DNA of 64,000 nt, from NCBI GenBank assembly GCA_964017195.1, contig OZ024895.1:19581034-19645033 (forward strand), written 5' to 3'. This DNA comes from Siderastrea radians (Eukaryota; Cnidaria; Anthozoa; Scleractinia; Rhizangiidae). Below the pieces are notes generated by a model. The model was not told where the DNA came from and did not search any database. It saw only the letters and a list, made by a program, of their open reading frames with translations. A program made the translations under genes and the position numbers. Positions 11,764 through 22,484 of the stretch are shown one piece after another (the stretch's first letter is position 1; each line of letters begins with the position of its first letter).

Positions 11764-13710
11764 TTAATATATAGATTTAGCCAAGCCTAAAAGCGGAGCT
11801 CCACATCTCTCTTTCATGCTTATTGACCCGTAAAATACAGCAAATTTTAGTTGTGCAGTTTAATATTCCCCAAGAGGTGAAAAACAGCAAGGGAAAACGT
11901 GCGGACCGCTGACGAAACTGTGAGTTGGTTTATTTTTCTTCAAAGAGAAGACTTCAGCACGACTTTCACCGACAGCGCTTCTTGTAGCATTCTTTCGAAA
12001 GCTAGCTTATTAAATTCAAGAAGAGTACTTGTAAAACTTCAATTGCTAAAAAATACCCACTTAAGTTGCTCCCGGTAGCGACTCGACAGACTTTTCCATA
12101 CAAATACACATTTCTCACTGATTCCAATGCATCCCTCTGGCTGTTTAGTTCTGTTAACCATGAAACACTTCTCGAAATCTATCTTGCTAAAATAAATAAT
12201 ATTTTCCGGGTATCAAACCGTTTACTGACAAAAATTACCCAAAAACTGTTTTCGGAAACTTTCAAGCACACGTATAATTATCAAGAGAAAATGGCACAAG
12301 TTTTTCAACCGCGAAGTATTAGTCGGGCGCTTTCAAGAACACACCCTGAAGTAATTTTAGGAAACTTTTATAGTCTCATTTTAAACAAAATAGACTTAAA
12401 CCGAGAAATGCTTTGCTTATAGTTACTTAAATAAAGATTTCATTTCGATCTGTAACTAAAGGGGCACTGAAATGGCTTAGCGGTGAAAAACAAAACACGA
12501 AAACATACCACACTGAACTCACTCACTGAAACGGCGATTCTATGTTTAGTCGCTAAATTGGGACAGAAATGTCATTCACTTCAAATGAAGAAACTAATGT
12601 ATAACAATATAACAATATAAGGAAGAAAAAATATTCCACAACTGAACAAAAAACATAAGGAGCTTTACACTAAGACTGACTATAAACTTAAAAATGACGA
12701 CAGAGCGACTCTTCAGGTGTTGAATACTAAATTACGATTTAGTCAAAACAACCCAATATGCGTTGCCGAAGAAAAACAAACCTACATTGAAAGAAACAAC
12801 ACAGACTCAGTCTAGAATAGCCATGATTTCCACTTTTCGAATAAAATATACTAGAATTGCTCTAAGAAAAATATTGAAAAGTACGCACAATAAGAGTTCA
12901 AAAGGAAATTGAGCGTAATTAAGTTAAGCCTAATAATATCAGATTGCTCACTAATGAAAATTCCTTTAATGAATAAATACAGAAAAAAAGACAAAAAACC
13001 TTCAAAAACATGAAATGTCATTCACATACGAAGCACTTGTTTGCCTAGGAAAGCAAACTGCATTTCATTTTCCCCTCGACTGAAGTTACTCGCAAGCCGG
13101 CAAACGGGAACTACAAGGTAATTTCACAGCTATTTTAACCAAGTTCTTAAAACATTTCTAGAAAATTACCGTAATTTACTAAACATGTAAAGTCGCTCAA
13201 TTAAGCAAATTTTATAATGTAAATCCACAATCAAATCTGTAATTTACTTTGCCACTGAACTGAAAGAAGGACTTGAAAATCTAAACGAAAGTCGCCGGGT
13301 TCTTTCCAGATCTCCTTAGCTTTGAAAAAAGCAAGTATGTCCTCGAACAAGGATTTCCTGCCTTCAAGCTCTCCAATGTCTTCTATATGCGCCATCGAGA
13401 TTGAAGCAATCCTTTTCCTTTTCATGATGAACTGTTACAAGTCTTCATTCCAAGAATGCATTACAATTATCGTGTTGATAATCGGGCGTACGAGGAACCA
13501 ACCGCCATATTGTTTATATCAGCTACAAGAAAAGATTGCATTCCGCCTCCCCCAGTCGGGTTGTCTTGGGACTCCCCTCACCCTCCCCCAGAGTCTGTAC
13601 GGACGGACGGACGGACGGACGTACGCCGACGTCAGAACCCAAATTTTTCGGATCAATGGGTTACCAAATTTGCTTACCCATGGTGCTCCGCGAGCTCCGC
13701 TATTATTCAG
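11764..13710 (-). repeat. Giant inverted repeat, right arm
   Basis: Reverse-complement partner of 7460-9412 over the whole length, with sparse substitutions and small indels. It contains the counterpart ORFs at 12066-12422 (+) and 13231-13425 (-) and the (GGAC)n counterpart of the left-arm GTCC run near 13600. No outer target-site duplication was found, so whether the pair moved as one unit is unknown. Confidence 0.9.
12066..12422 (+). CDS. 118-codon unknown ORF, right-arm copy
   Basis: Right-arm counterpart of the minus-strand ORF at 8755-9111. It starts MLPVATRQTFPYKYTFL and has no recognisable domain. The function, and whether it is expressed, cannot be told from sequence. Confidence 0.2.
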   Translation: MLPVATRQTFPYKYTFLTDSNASLWLFSSVNHETLLEIYLAKINNIFRVSNRLLTKITQKLFSETFKHTYNYQEKMAQVFQPRSISRALSRTHPEVILGNFYSLILNKIDLNREMLCL

Positions 13711-15636
13711 CTATTACTCACTAATTGATCGTAAGTGTGCAAGCTCTGTTGTAATTATTGCAGTCGGGGGAACAAATACTTCTTTTGGTCAATTTTCGTA
13801 CCTATGCCCGAAGAAACCCGAAGGGGCCCGAAGAAGCTCCGATTTATATTGTCCAATCAGAAAGAACTACGAACTCGCGCAGAAAAATGAAAGGGAATGT
13901 TTTCAAGTTTTAAACATGGCGCCCCTAGCACGGAGGAATCTGCAGGCGATAAGCTTACTTCCAGTCATGCTTTGGCAGTATCAGCGAGAAGTTTGGCTGT
14001 GGGAGATTCTGCAATTTATGCATTAATGTTGAATAGTGGTTAAAGATAGTCCGTTAAAGCTTTATTGGTTTACATATTCAAATTGTTCTTCATTTATCTC
14101 GCCCGGGGCGCAACACCAAATTGCAAAACCAATTTGTCACTTACGGCTTTCCAAGGCTGAAATATAGCGTTGTTCAAAGCACGTTAAAAGATCCCATAGA
14201 AAAGGTTACCCGATCTTTGGTAAGGCAGTTAAGATCAGTTAAACTCGGGTTAAACGCGGTTCCCTAGTGGTCTTGACATGATTCAAGACAGCTTTCTACG
14301 AAGGCACGAGAAAAGAAATAGTTAAGCTTATATCAAAAGTGCTTCAAACGGTATTTACACCTCGCTGCATTACTGTGGTGAAGCGAGTATTCTTCACGAA
14401 AGAGAGGCGAGTATCCTGCACAAGTTAAATATTTTCCCCACATTCATGCATAAACTGAAGAAAAAGTTGAGTTACGGAGCGGAAAACAGCTGATTGCATG
14501 AAATTCTTCTTGCACTTGTCGGCTAGAGAACAAACCAATTCTCCATTTTCAAAGTTTTAAAAGCCTTATTTAGATTCTGCGTTATTCCCAATGACCACTA
14601 TTCTGATCCAGGTTAATTTTACACCAGAAAACACTGCTAAAATAACGGGCTTTTTTCCTTGAACAAAAACCAAGAGCTAAACTTGTTGTTTCCTCAGCGG
14701 TCCGCATGTTGTGTTGGTTCTTCTCGTCAATAATTCTCAAGTGATTATTAGTGTCACTGACTTCGTTTATGACCCACAGAGAAACGCCTTCCAAGACAAA
14801 CACAACTGTAATTCTTTATTATTCAAGCTCTGAAGGAATTCATATTGAACAGCGTCAAGAAATCCACAAATTCCGACCTGAAACTGAAGTATTGTAATAC
14901 GGTTCCAGCTCATAATTCTTTAGACTTTCTCAAACGTCCTTCGCTTCTCATTTCCGGTTCCGGTGGTGGGCCCGCAAGCAAAGGACTTTTATCACTTGCA
15001 GCGCGCCAAATCTACAGGAGGAATTTTCCTCCTGTGGATCTTATCCAATCAGAAACAGTCTTACTGACGCGCCGTCAATCAAACTGGCTCACGCCACATG
15101 AAACGTGAGTAGGTGACTGAGCTGTTTTCATCAAACTTTATCGAGAGACTTCTTTTGATCGCTCCGTGTTCACGGTCTATTATACATAGCCTAAATTCAA
15201 CTGCAAAGCCGAGTATAGTGACTATAGGAATCAACTCTTCATTGTTTTAGTTTTGCTTAAAAAAAAATCATTTGCGACCTGTCTCAAGTCGAGTTAGATT
15301 TTTCGCACAAATCCGTAGAAAACAATATTCAACTCGCCGGTAATTTAAATCTTAGCTTATGCTTAAGCTCATACATAAAGTTTAAGGATATTTCAGGAGC
15401 GAAAGAAAACAAACAAACAAACAAACAAACAAAAAAATCACTAGAGTGAGATTAGAAGCGTAGAACTCAGCTTAGCAAAAATCTACATGATACGTAGTTT
15501 GTCGCTTGAAGTTAAAAAATTTGTTCACTTCTCATTTCTGACGGCGCTTCACGCTCTCGCGCTTTAAAAAAAAATTCCTGAGCTCGACCTGTGGGCAAGG
15601 CTAAATTTGTCGTATTTCAAATAAGTTTGCTTTGAT
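13711..15636. other. No recognised gene; relatives of the arm termini
   Basis: The segment near 14690-14715 carries CAGCGGTCCGCATGTTG, a close match to CAGCGGTCCGCACGTT inside both inverted-repeat arms (near 9269 and 11897). The end near 15577-15605 (TGAGCTCGACCTGTGGGCAA then GGCTAAAT) resembles the inner edge of the arms. A 10-bp hairpin ACAGGAGGAA/TTCCTCCTGT lies near 15013-15034 and an (AAAC)n run near 15407. These suggest older relatives of the arm element, without an intact gene. Confidence 0.45.
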
Positions 15637-15641
15637 CATCG

Positions 15642-16123
15642 TGTTGCTCCCGCATTTGACTTTGTCTCATTAATGTTATTTTGCATGTTATTTCTTTGTT
15701 TTCGTTATTTCATTGTTTTCGTTCGGTTTCGTGTTTTCGTGCCATTATATTCTGTTAGGTTTTTTATGCATAATTTCGCTTTGTTTCGTTTTATTCGTGT
15801 AAGTTTCACCGTTAGTTTGGCCATTCGTCTTTAAGGTTTAGTATCGTTCACTACGTCCGATCGCATCTCAAGGATTTTAATTTCTCATCATTTGTTCCTG
15901 TAGCCATACAACGTTTGTAAGTGTCCTTTCTTGTTGTCTTTATAGTATCGTTTATTTTCTTGTCGCTTTCTTTTCATTTTATCTTATCGTAACTTGTTAT
16001 TTTCGTGTTTGTTTTTTTTAGCAACCGTATCTCTTCGTATTTAACCGTGTTACTCGTATTTCTTCGATTGGTTAATAAACTTGTGAACATACGGTACGCG
16101 TCTGGAAATGTATGGTAGTCACA
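15642..16123 (+). mobile_element. BEL/Pao 5' LTR
   Basis: The LTR starts TGTTGCTCCCGCATTTG and ends GGTAGTCACA, so it has TG..CA ends, and matches the 3' LTR (23409-23901) with a few substitutions and small indels. It is preceded by CATCG (15637-15641), which recurs exactly at 23902-23906 as a 5-bp target-site duplication. The gag start codon follows only 14 nt downstream, an unusually short leader; no standard TGG-initiated primer-binding site was seen right after the LTR. Confidence 0.95.
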
Positions 16124-16137
16124 TTTGTTGAAACGTT

Positions 16138-19100
16138 ATGGATCCAACTGCGAATACCGGGAGCCAAAATATTCAGGAACAAATTGGAATGGATTATGAC
16201 AGTTTGGAATCTACGGACGCTGTTCGAGTAAACGGAGTATCTAGACGAAGGCAGCGCACCGAAAAAGGAAAGGCTTACATCGCTCATCTTCGATGGACAG
16301 ACTGTCATTCTATTGGAAAAAGAGTGCAACGGCAGATTAACGAAATTGATTCTTTGGCAACTAACGAAGAAAACGTGAATGTTGTTGAAAGGAATCTCAC
16401 TTCATTTCGTGTTACCGTGGAAGAATTTAAAGGAAGCGTCGCTGCACTATTAGGCGATCTTGAGACTGATGAAGAGTTGAACGTGGCTAACGATTGGTAT
16501 GCCGACCAGAGCAAGCAGATCAATGATTTTATTGAGAAAATCGTACGCTGGATTTCGTCTGCGAAAGAGACAATCGAGCATAGCTTGGAAGTTAAATCGC
16601 AAACCAGTTCAAAACACAGTCGAACGTCGCATCGTTCGGGCACGTCTTCAAGACCTTCAATCGCTACAAGTAGAGCCAAAGAAAGGGCGAAAGCCGCCGA
16701 GTTGATGGCGAAAGTTGCAATGTTGGAATGCAGGCAAGAGTTAGAGAAGAGAATTGAGAGGCTACGTTTAGAAGAACAATTAGCGCTCGCCCAAGTCCAT
16801 GAACGCATATACGCAGAATTTGAGAGTGGCGACAAAGAAGATTTGAGTCCTCCGCCGAAATTGCCTTCGGAAACCTTTCGTGTTGAAGAATTTCCGTTTT
16901 CTGAGCCGTCTTTTCGCACCGTGTCAAGTGCCTTCATTACTCCTGGTGTAACATCGACTATCGCAGCCGACGTCAGTGATTCTGCTGTTTTTCACGATGT
17001 TCCTGGAAAACAAATGCCTCCAGAGCCAACGCAACGTCCGAAGTTAAATCCGTTCGCAGCTACAGATTACGCCCTTGACATCCAGCAGAGTACAACGCCG
17101 ATGTCACGGAGAAAGTCGAACCCTTTCGCGGCTGAAAATTTCCTCGCTGACATCCAGCAAGGGACAACGCCTTTGCCTCGTGGAAGGTCGAAAACGTCCG
17201 CAGCTGAAGATTTCCTCGCTGACGTACAGCAGGCGATTACGCCCATGTCAGATAGAAAGTCGAATCCTTTTGTAGCTGAAGATCACATCGTCGATATCCA
17301 GCAAAGTACAAGGCCTGTGCAGCTTCCGAGTTCAAATCCTTTTGTTGCTGAACCTCGCGTCGACGACATGCATCACAGCACGAAGCAATTTTGTGACGTT
17401 CTTCAGAAACAGAACAAGTTGCCTGAACTATTGGCAGATCAACAACGACAAAATTTGCTGCCCACGTTGACATTGTCTAAATTTACTGGTGATCCATTGG
17501 AATATCCCACGTTTATTAGAAGTTTTGAATCGCAAGTGGAGGCTAAAACCAGTGCAAACGATGTCCGTTTCCAATATTTGGAGCAATACTTACAAGGAGA
17601 ACCTAAGGAGCTTATTAAAGGATGCCTTTATCTGGATAGACACAGTGGATACCTGGAAACTAAGAAGCTGTTAAAGGACAAATATGGTGACCCTTACAAG
17701 ATATCAAACGCTTACATAAAGAAGATTACTGAGTGGCCTTACATCCGGGCAGGAGATGAGCCGGCGTTAGACAGATTCTCTACCTTTCTAACCCAGTGCC
17801 GGAGTGCTATTTCAAGTCTAACCTTTTTATCCATCCTCAACCATCCACACAACCTCCAGAGTATGGTAACGAAGCTTCCACTTCCGCTTCAAGATCGATG
17901 GCGCCGAGAAGCGAATAAGATGAGAGTTGCTAAAGGAGCAATTCCCGCCTTCGCCGATTTTGTGGACTTTATTAATGCAGAGGCAGGAATTGCAACTGAT
18001 CCTGTTTTCTCACGAGAAGCCCTCCGTCGCTTGGATGGTTCATCAGACCACCCTGACCGTTTTAAAAGAAACAAAGGTCCTGGCAAGTTTAAAATTCACG
18101 GAGAACGTATACGTAACTCATACCGCGTTTCTAGTCATGCAACAGGGATTACCGCTGACCAGAAGATCGACTCACGCAACCCCAGCAGGCTCTGTAAGCT
18201 TTGTAGCAAGCACCATGACTTAGACAGCTGCCAGGCTTATCTCAAGAAGACCTTAGCAAACAGGAAAGAGTTCCTTAAAGAGAAAGGGCTGTGTTTCGCA
18301 TGTTATGACTCAGGTCACAGATCAAGCGGGTGTGCTCAGAGAAGAACTTGTAAGAAGTGCTTTCGTCGTCATCCCACGGGTCTTCATGATGACAATTTTC
18401 GCCCCATTCCAGTGGCTTCCGTACAGCAGATCTCGTCCCCTCCCCAGCAAGAGGATACAATGGTGAATGCTCACACCGAAATGAACGAAGCTGCCTGTAA
18501 CGCTACTGATATTGACAAGACCGTGTCCGCTGTACCCATCGTTCCTGTCAGGTTGAGATTTGCGGGGAGTGAAGTCGTTACGTACGCCATGTTTGATAAT
18601 TGCAGTACTGGTTCCTTTGTTCTTAAAGAGCTTGCAGCTAGCTTAGGTGTAAAGGGCATTGATACGCAGTTGATGGTAAAGACCGTGAATGGTACGAAGT
18701 TACTTGATACTGAAGTTTTAAATGGCTTAATCGTTACGAACTTGAATGGTGACAATACCTTGCAACTGCCGACGATATTCACCAAAGAAGATCTGTCTAC
18801 GTGCGAAGATATACCTACGCCTGAACTTGCCTATCGTTGGGAACACCTCAAGCGCATAGCGACAGACCTACCACCACAGTTGCCTGACGCCAAGATCGGT
18901 CTGCTGATTGGTTCAAACTGTCCGAAAGCCCTTGAACCATTCGATATATTAGCTAGTCAAGATGGCGGTCCCTTTGCTATTAAGACGTTCGCTGGATGGG
19001 CTATAGTAGGCCCCCTTTACATGTCCAACAAAGAGCTGCCAACGATGAGTTGCAATAGAGTGGCTGCTAGGGAAGTTGGTTCTGGTAGACATCTTGATCA

Positions 19101-19611
19101 TCCCTTCGTGGTAGAGAATAAAGTCAGAGAAGTTGTCACTCCACAAGCGCTGAACAAGATGTTCGAGTTAGATTTCAGCGAGAGAACTGAATACAAGGGG
19201 CTAGAGTACTCACAAGATGACAAGAAGTTTCTCAAGATAGTTGACCAGGGTATTCGCCACACAGAGGATAATCACTATGAGATTCCTCTACCTTTCCGCT
19301 GTGATGATCCTCACTTTCCTGCAAACAAAGAGCAAGTCCTTCAAAGAGCATATTGGTTGAAGAAAAGGCTTATCAGAAGTGAGACGTTTTACAAGGACTA
19401 TGTTAATTTCATGAACACGATCATCGCCAAGGGATTTGCTAGGAAAGTCCCGTCAGATCTTCTTTCTGCCAAAACAGGCCGAGTTTGGTACATACCCCAC
19501 CATGGCGTTTACCATGCGAAAAAACCGAACAAGATCCGTGTTGTATTCGACTGTAGCGCCAGATTTGGCGGAACATCGCTGAACGACCAACTGTTTCAAG
19601 GACCTGCCTGA
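16138..19611 (+). CDS. BEL/Pao Gag-protease and start of reverse transcriptase
   Basis: An 1157-codon ORF. Residues about 150-240 are Ser/Arg/Lys-rich and likely helical. Residues about 300-420 hold five imperfect repeats of an NPFAAEDFLADIQQ-like unit. Residues about 442-600 match the Pao gag domain (DUF1759; begins LTLSKFTGDPLEYPTF). Residues about 686-750 contain CCHC-type knuckles (CKLCSKHHDLDSC, CFACYDSGHRSSGC). Residues about 800-960 are the DUF1758-type aspartic protease; the catalytic segment reads FDNCSTGSF, where NCS/DCS replaces the usual DTG/DSG. RT begins near 1030 (IRVVFDCSARFGG near 1135). The frame ends at a stop caused by a one-base insertion near 19605. The product is retroelement-internal: capsid, polyprotein cleavage and cDNA synthesis. 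Confidence 0.93.
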   Translation: MDPTANTGSQNIQEQIGMDYDSLESTDAVRVNGVSRRRQRTEKGKAYIAHLRWTDCHSIGKRVQRQINEIDSLATNEENVNVVERNLTSFRVTVEEFKGSVAALLGDLETDEELNVANDWYADQSKQINDFIEKIVRWISSAKETIEHSLEVKSQTSSKHSRTSHRSGTSSRPSIATSRAKERAKAAELMAKVAMLECRQELEKRIERLRLEEQLALAQVHERIYAEFESGDKEDLSPPPKLPSETFRVEEFPFSEPSFRTVSSAFITPGVTSTIAADVSDSAVFHDVPGKQMPPEPTQRPKLNPFAATDYALDIQQSTTPMSRRKSNPFAAENFLADIQQGTTPLPRGRSKTSAAEDFLADVQQAITPMSDRKSNPFVAEDHIVDIQQSTRPVQLPSSNPFVAEPRVDDMHHSTKQFCDVLQKQNKLPELLADQQRQNLLPTLTLSKFTGDPLEYPTFIRSFESQVEAKTSANDVRFQYLEQYLQGEPKELIKGCLYLDRHSGYLETKKLLKDKYGDPYKISNAYIKKITEWPYIRAGDEPALDRFSTFLTQCRSAISSLTFLSILNHPHNLQSMVTKLPLPLQDRWRREANKMRVAKGAIPAFADFVDFINAEAGIATDPVFSREALRRLDGSSDHPDRFKRNKGPGKFKIHGERIRNSYRVSSHATGITADQKIDSRNPSRLCKLCSKHHDLDSCQAYLKKTLANRKEFLKEKGLCFACYDSGHRSSGCAQRRTCKKCFRRHPTGLHDDNFRPIPVASVQQISSPPQQEDTMVNAHTEMNEAACNATDIDKTVSAVPIVPVRLRFAGSEVVTYAMFDNCSTGSFVLKELAASLGVKGIDTQLMVKTVNGTKLLDTEVLNGLIVTNLNGDNTLQLPTIFTKEDLSTCEDIPTPELAYRWEHLKRIATDLPPQLPDAKIGLLIGSNCPKALEPFDILASQDGGPFAIKTFAGWAIVGPLYMSNKELPTMSCNRVAAREVGSGRHLDHPFVVENKVREVVTPQALNKMFELDFSERTEYKGLEYSQDDKKFLKIVDQGIRHTEDNHYEIPLPFRCDDPHFPANKEQVLQRAYWLKKRLIRSETFYKDYVNFMNTIIAKGFARKVPSDLLSAKTGRVWYIPHHGVYHAKKPNKIRVVFDCSARFGGTSLNDQLFQGPA

Positions 19612-19666
19612 CAAATAGACTAGTGGCAATACTAACAAGATTTCGCCAAGAGCCAGTCGCTTTCAT

Positions 19667-20360
19667 CTCAAGTGAATTAAGGCATGGGCCCTCAATTTTT
19701 CTCTTAAAACGTGAGGGGGGGGGGGTAGTCTATCTCTAAACGCTTTAGACATAGACAAGTGAAACTTTGCCAGATACTTACAATTCTAGTTTGTGGCAAT
19801 TTCGCACTTGTAAAGTATGCAAATTAGGTCACGTGACTTCCATCGCCTGAAAAAGCTTTTCCTTAAAATGCAACACTTTTTCTTGTGTCCTTAATTTATT
19901 TACCACTTCCATAATATTAAGGCCGTTTAATGTATCACTTCTGTGCTTGGCCTTTTTAAGATAAATAAAAGCAAAGGTGTGAAGTAGGGATAAAAAGGCC
20001 CTGGGGGACTGGGTACTAATCGGAAAAACCGTTTATTTTCTAAATTATTTACAAATTCAAAAGTTGCCAAGCACAGTTTTGTAGATGCTTACATTAAATA
20101 TTGTCTTACACCAGTCTGGTTTAATACCTCGCAACAAAAAGTGTTGCCATTTTTGCTTGAAGATTGTTTAGTACTTTCTGGCCGTGTAAGGTCACGGGAC
20201 AAATTTCCATAATTTAAAAAGAACCAACTTAACACAAACTATCATTGTATGTATCTGGCAATGTTTCAGCTTTCTAATGCAAAAGCGTTCAAAGATAGAC
20301 CACCCCCCTCACTTTTTTGAGTAAAAAATTGGGGCCCATGCCTTAATTTAATTACCTGAG
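19667..20360. mobile_element. Foldback MITE inserted in BEL reverse transcriptase
   Basis: The two halves are imperfect reverse complements: TTAAGGCATGGGCCC at 19677 pairs with GGGCCCATGCCTTAA ending 20346. Similarity continues through a G-run segment, GTCTATCT and GCCAGATAC and on for about 300 bp per side. TTAA at both edges (19677-19680, 20343-20346) could be a target duplication, but complementary CTCAAGTGAA/TTACCTGAG sequence extends outside it, so the true ends may be 19667 and 20360 with a 2-bp AT duplication. It interrupts the RT domain between the fingers and palm regions and abolishes a continuous polyprotein. Confidence 0.85.
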
Positions 20361-22484
20361 ATGGGTGATATCGATGCAATGTTTCACCAAGTCCGGGTTC
20401 CAGAAGGCCAGCGTGACTTCCTTCGTTTCTTATGGTGACCCGAAGGAGATTTGACGCGAAATCTTGAAGACTACCAGATGAACGTCCACCTGTTTGGTGC
20501 GGTGTCCTCACCGAGTTGCTCGAACTTTGCATTACGAAAGGCAGCCGATGACGCTGAGAAGATTGTTGGAGCAGAAACCGCTGATGTGTTGAGGAAGAAT
20601 TTTTATGTTGACGACTGTCTTCGTTCTGAAGAAACTGAAGAGTCTGCTGTCCAACGAATACGTGGTGTTCGTGATGCTTGTGCCCATGGAGGTTTTAATC
20701 TGGCAAAGTTCGTTAGTAACGGTAGAACCGTGTTGGAAAGTGTCCCAGAAGAAGCACGTGCTCAAGGAGTTAAATCATTAGAGTTGGGCGATTGCTTCCT
20801 TCCTGTTGAGAGAGCTCTTGGTGTACAATGGGCCATCGAGTCGGACACATTTGGTTTTAGGATTATCGTGAAAGACCAGCCATTGACACGACGAGGAATA
20901 CTGTCTACAATTTCTTCCGTATACGATCCCTTGGGAATAGCAGCGCCATTTCTGTTGGTTGGAAAGCAAATACTACAGGATCTTTGTCGTACGAAGCTTA
21001 GCTGGGATGAAGAGGTTAGCCAAGAGTTCCGCGTACGTTGGGAGAATTGGAAGAGCCAGTTGCCTGCCTTGGAACGTTTCTCCATGGAGCGATGCTTCAA
21101 GCCTGAGAATTTTGGTACAGTCGTGTCGAGACAGATCCATAACTTCTCCGATGCTAGCTCGACGGGTTACGGTCAAGTGTCATACCTCAGAATCGAGAAT
21201 GCGAAAGGTGACATTCATTGTGCGTTTCTTATGGGAAAAGCTCGCGTAGCTCCTGTCAAAACTACAACCATTCCACGTCTTGAGCTCACCGCTGCCACGG
21301 TTTCAGTTCGAGTGGGTGAAATGATTGGCAATGAATTGGATGAACCTGTAGAGAGCAAGACTTATTGGACAGACAGTACGACTGTGTTGAAGTACATCCG
21401 AAATGACAAGAAGCGTTTTCACGTATTTGTAGCAAATCGCGTACAGATGATTCGAGATGCAACGAATCCTGACCAATGGAGGTACGTTGAGTCAAAGTTA
21501 AACCCTGCTGATGACGCATCACGTGGCTTTAAGGGAAATGAGCTATCTAAACAGCATCGTTGGATTACGGGTCCGAATTTCCTGTGGCTTCCTGAAAGTG
21601 AATGGCCTCGGCCTCCTAATGGCCTGGACGATATATCGGTCAATGATCCTGAAGTCAAGAAGGTCCAAGTGCACAGTATAGACGTCAACGAGGGTACAGA
21701 CCTTCTGACAAGACTTGCACGTTTTTCGGATTGGTACCGAATGAAACGATCCATAGCATGGATACTTCGTCTTAAGCCAAACTCAAGTAAGAAGTCGTTG
21801 TCACCAAAGGTTGTCGCAAATAGAGAAGGGCATACAGCAGGCTTAAGAGACAATCCCTTGAAAGTGGAAGAACTGGAAAAAGCTGAGAAGGTCATTCTAA
21901 AGCTGGTGCAAAGCAACGCATTTCCTACAGAAATTAAAACCTTAAAGCAGATTCAACGTGAAGATTGCAAGAACGACCGCGATTTTGCGAAGGCTAGAAA
22001 GTCTGAAATTAAGAAAACCAGTTCCTTATATCGCCTCGATCCATTTCTCGACCAGGATGGTTTAATTCGTGTCGGAGGTCGGCTGAGTAAATCTCAAGAG
22101 TTACCAGAAGATTTTAAGCATCCAGTGATCCTCCCAAGGAAGAGTTTCGTCGTTAACCTCATAGTTAGAGACGCTCACAAGAGAGTTGCTCACGCTGGCA
22201 GAGGTATCACTCTAAACGAACTAAGAAGTCAATATTGGATTGTTAACGCAAATTCCGTTGTGAGACATCTGATCTCCAAGTGCGTGGTCTGTCGTCGTCT
22301 TCGTGGACGAGCAGGTGAACAGAAGATGGCCGACCTTCCTGAAGAGCGAATAACGCCTGCCCCTCCGTTTACGTATTGCGGCGTTGACTACTTTGGTCCC
22401 TTCCTCATCAAACAAGGAAGAAAAGAAGTAAAACGCTATGGGGGTGCTGTTTACCTGTTTGGCCAACCGAGCGGTGCACATTGA
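20361..22484 (+). CDS. BEL/Pao RT-RNase H-integrase, part
   Basis: Homology resumes right after the MITE; the main open frame runs from 20451. It has the FYVDDC catalytic box near 20602-20620, an RNase H segment with DASSTGYG (about 21150) and TYWTDSTTVLKY (about 21360), the Pao-type A17 region, and an integrase zinc-binding H2C2 segment (CVVCRRLRG near 22280). The integrase core begins with FTYCGVDYFGPF, holding the first catalytic Asp near 22385. A single extra G in the G-run near 22440 shifts the frame and ends this ORF. A stop near 20440 and the MITE break it upstream. Confidence 0.92.

Noticed and set aside
7460..13710. Assembly fold-back as the explanation of the giant inverted repeat
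   Set aside because: The arms differ by scattered substitutions and indels and enclose unique spacer, so simple artefact is unlikely, though reads should confirm it.
13322..14026. 234-codon ORF at the right-arm edge
   Set aside because: Antisense of the charged short ORF at 13231-13425 and running through a GGAC simple repeat; no domain and different in the left arm.
16305..16937. Minus-strand 210-codon ORF in BEL gag
   Set aside because: Shadow of the clearly coding + frame.
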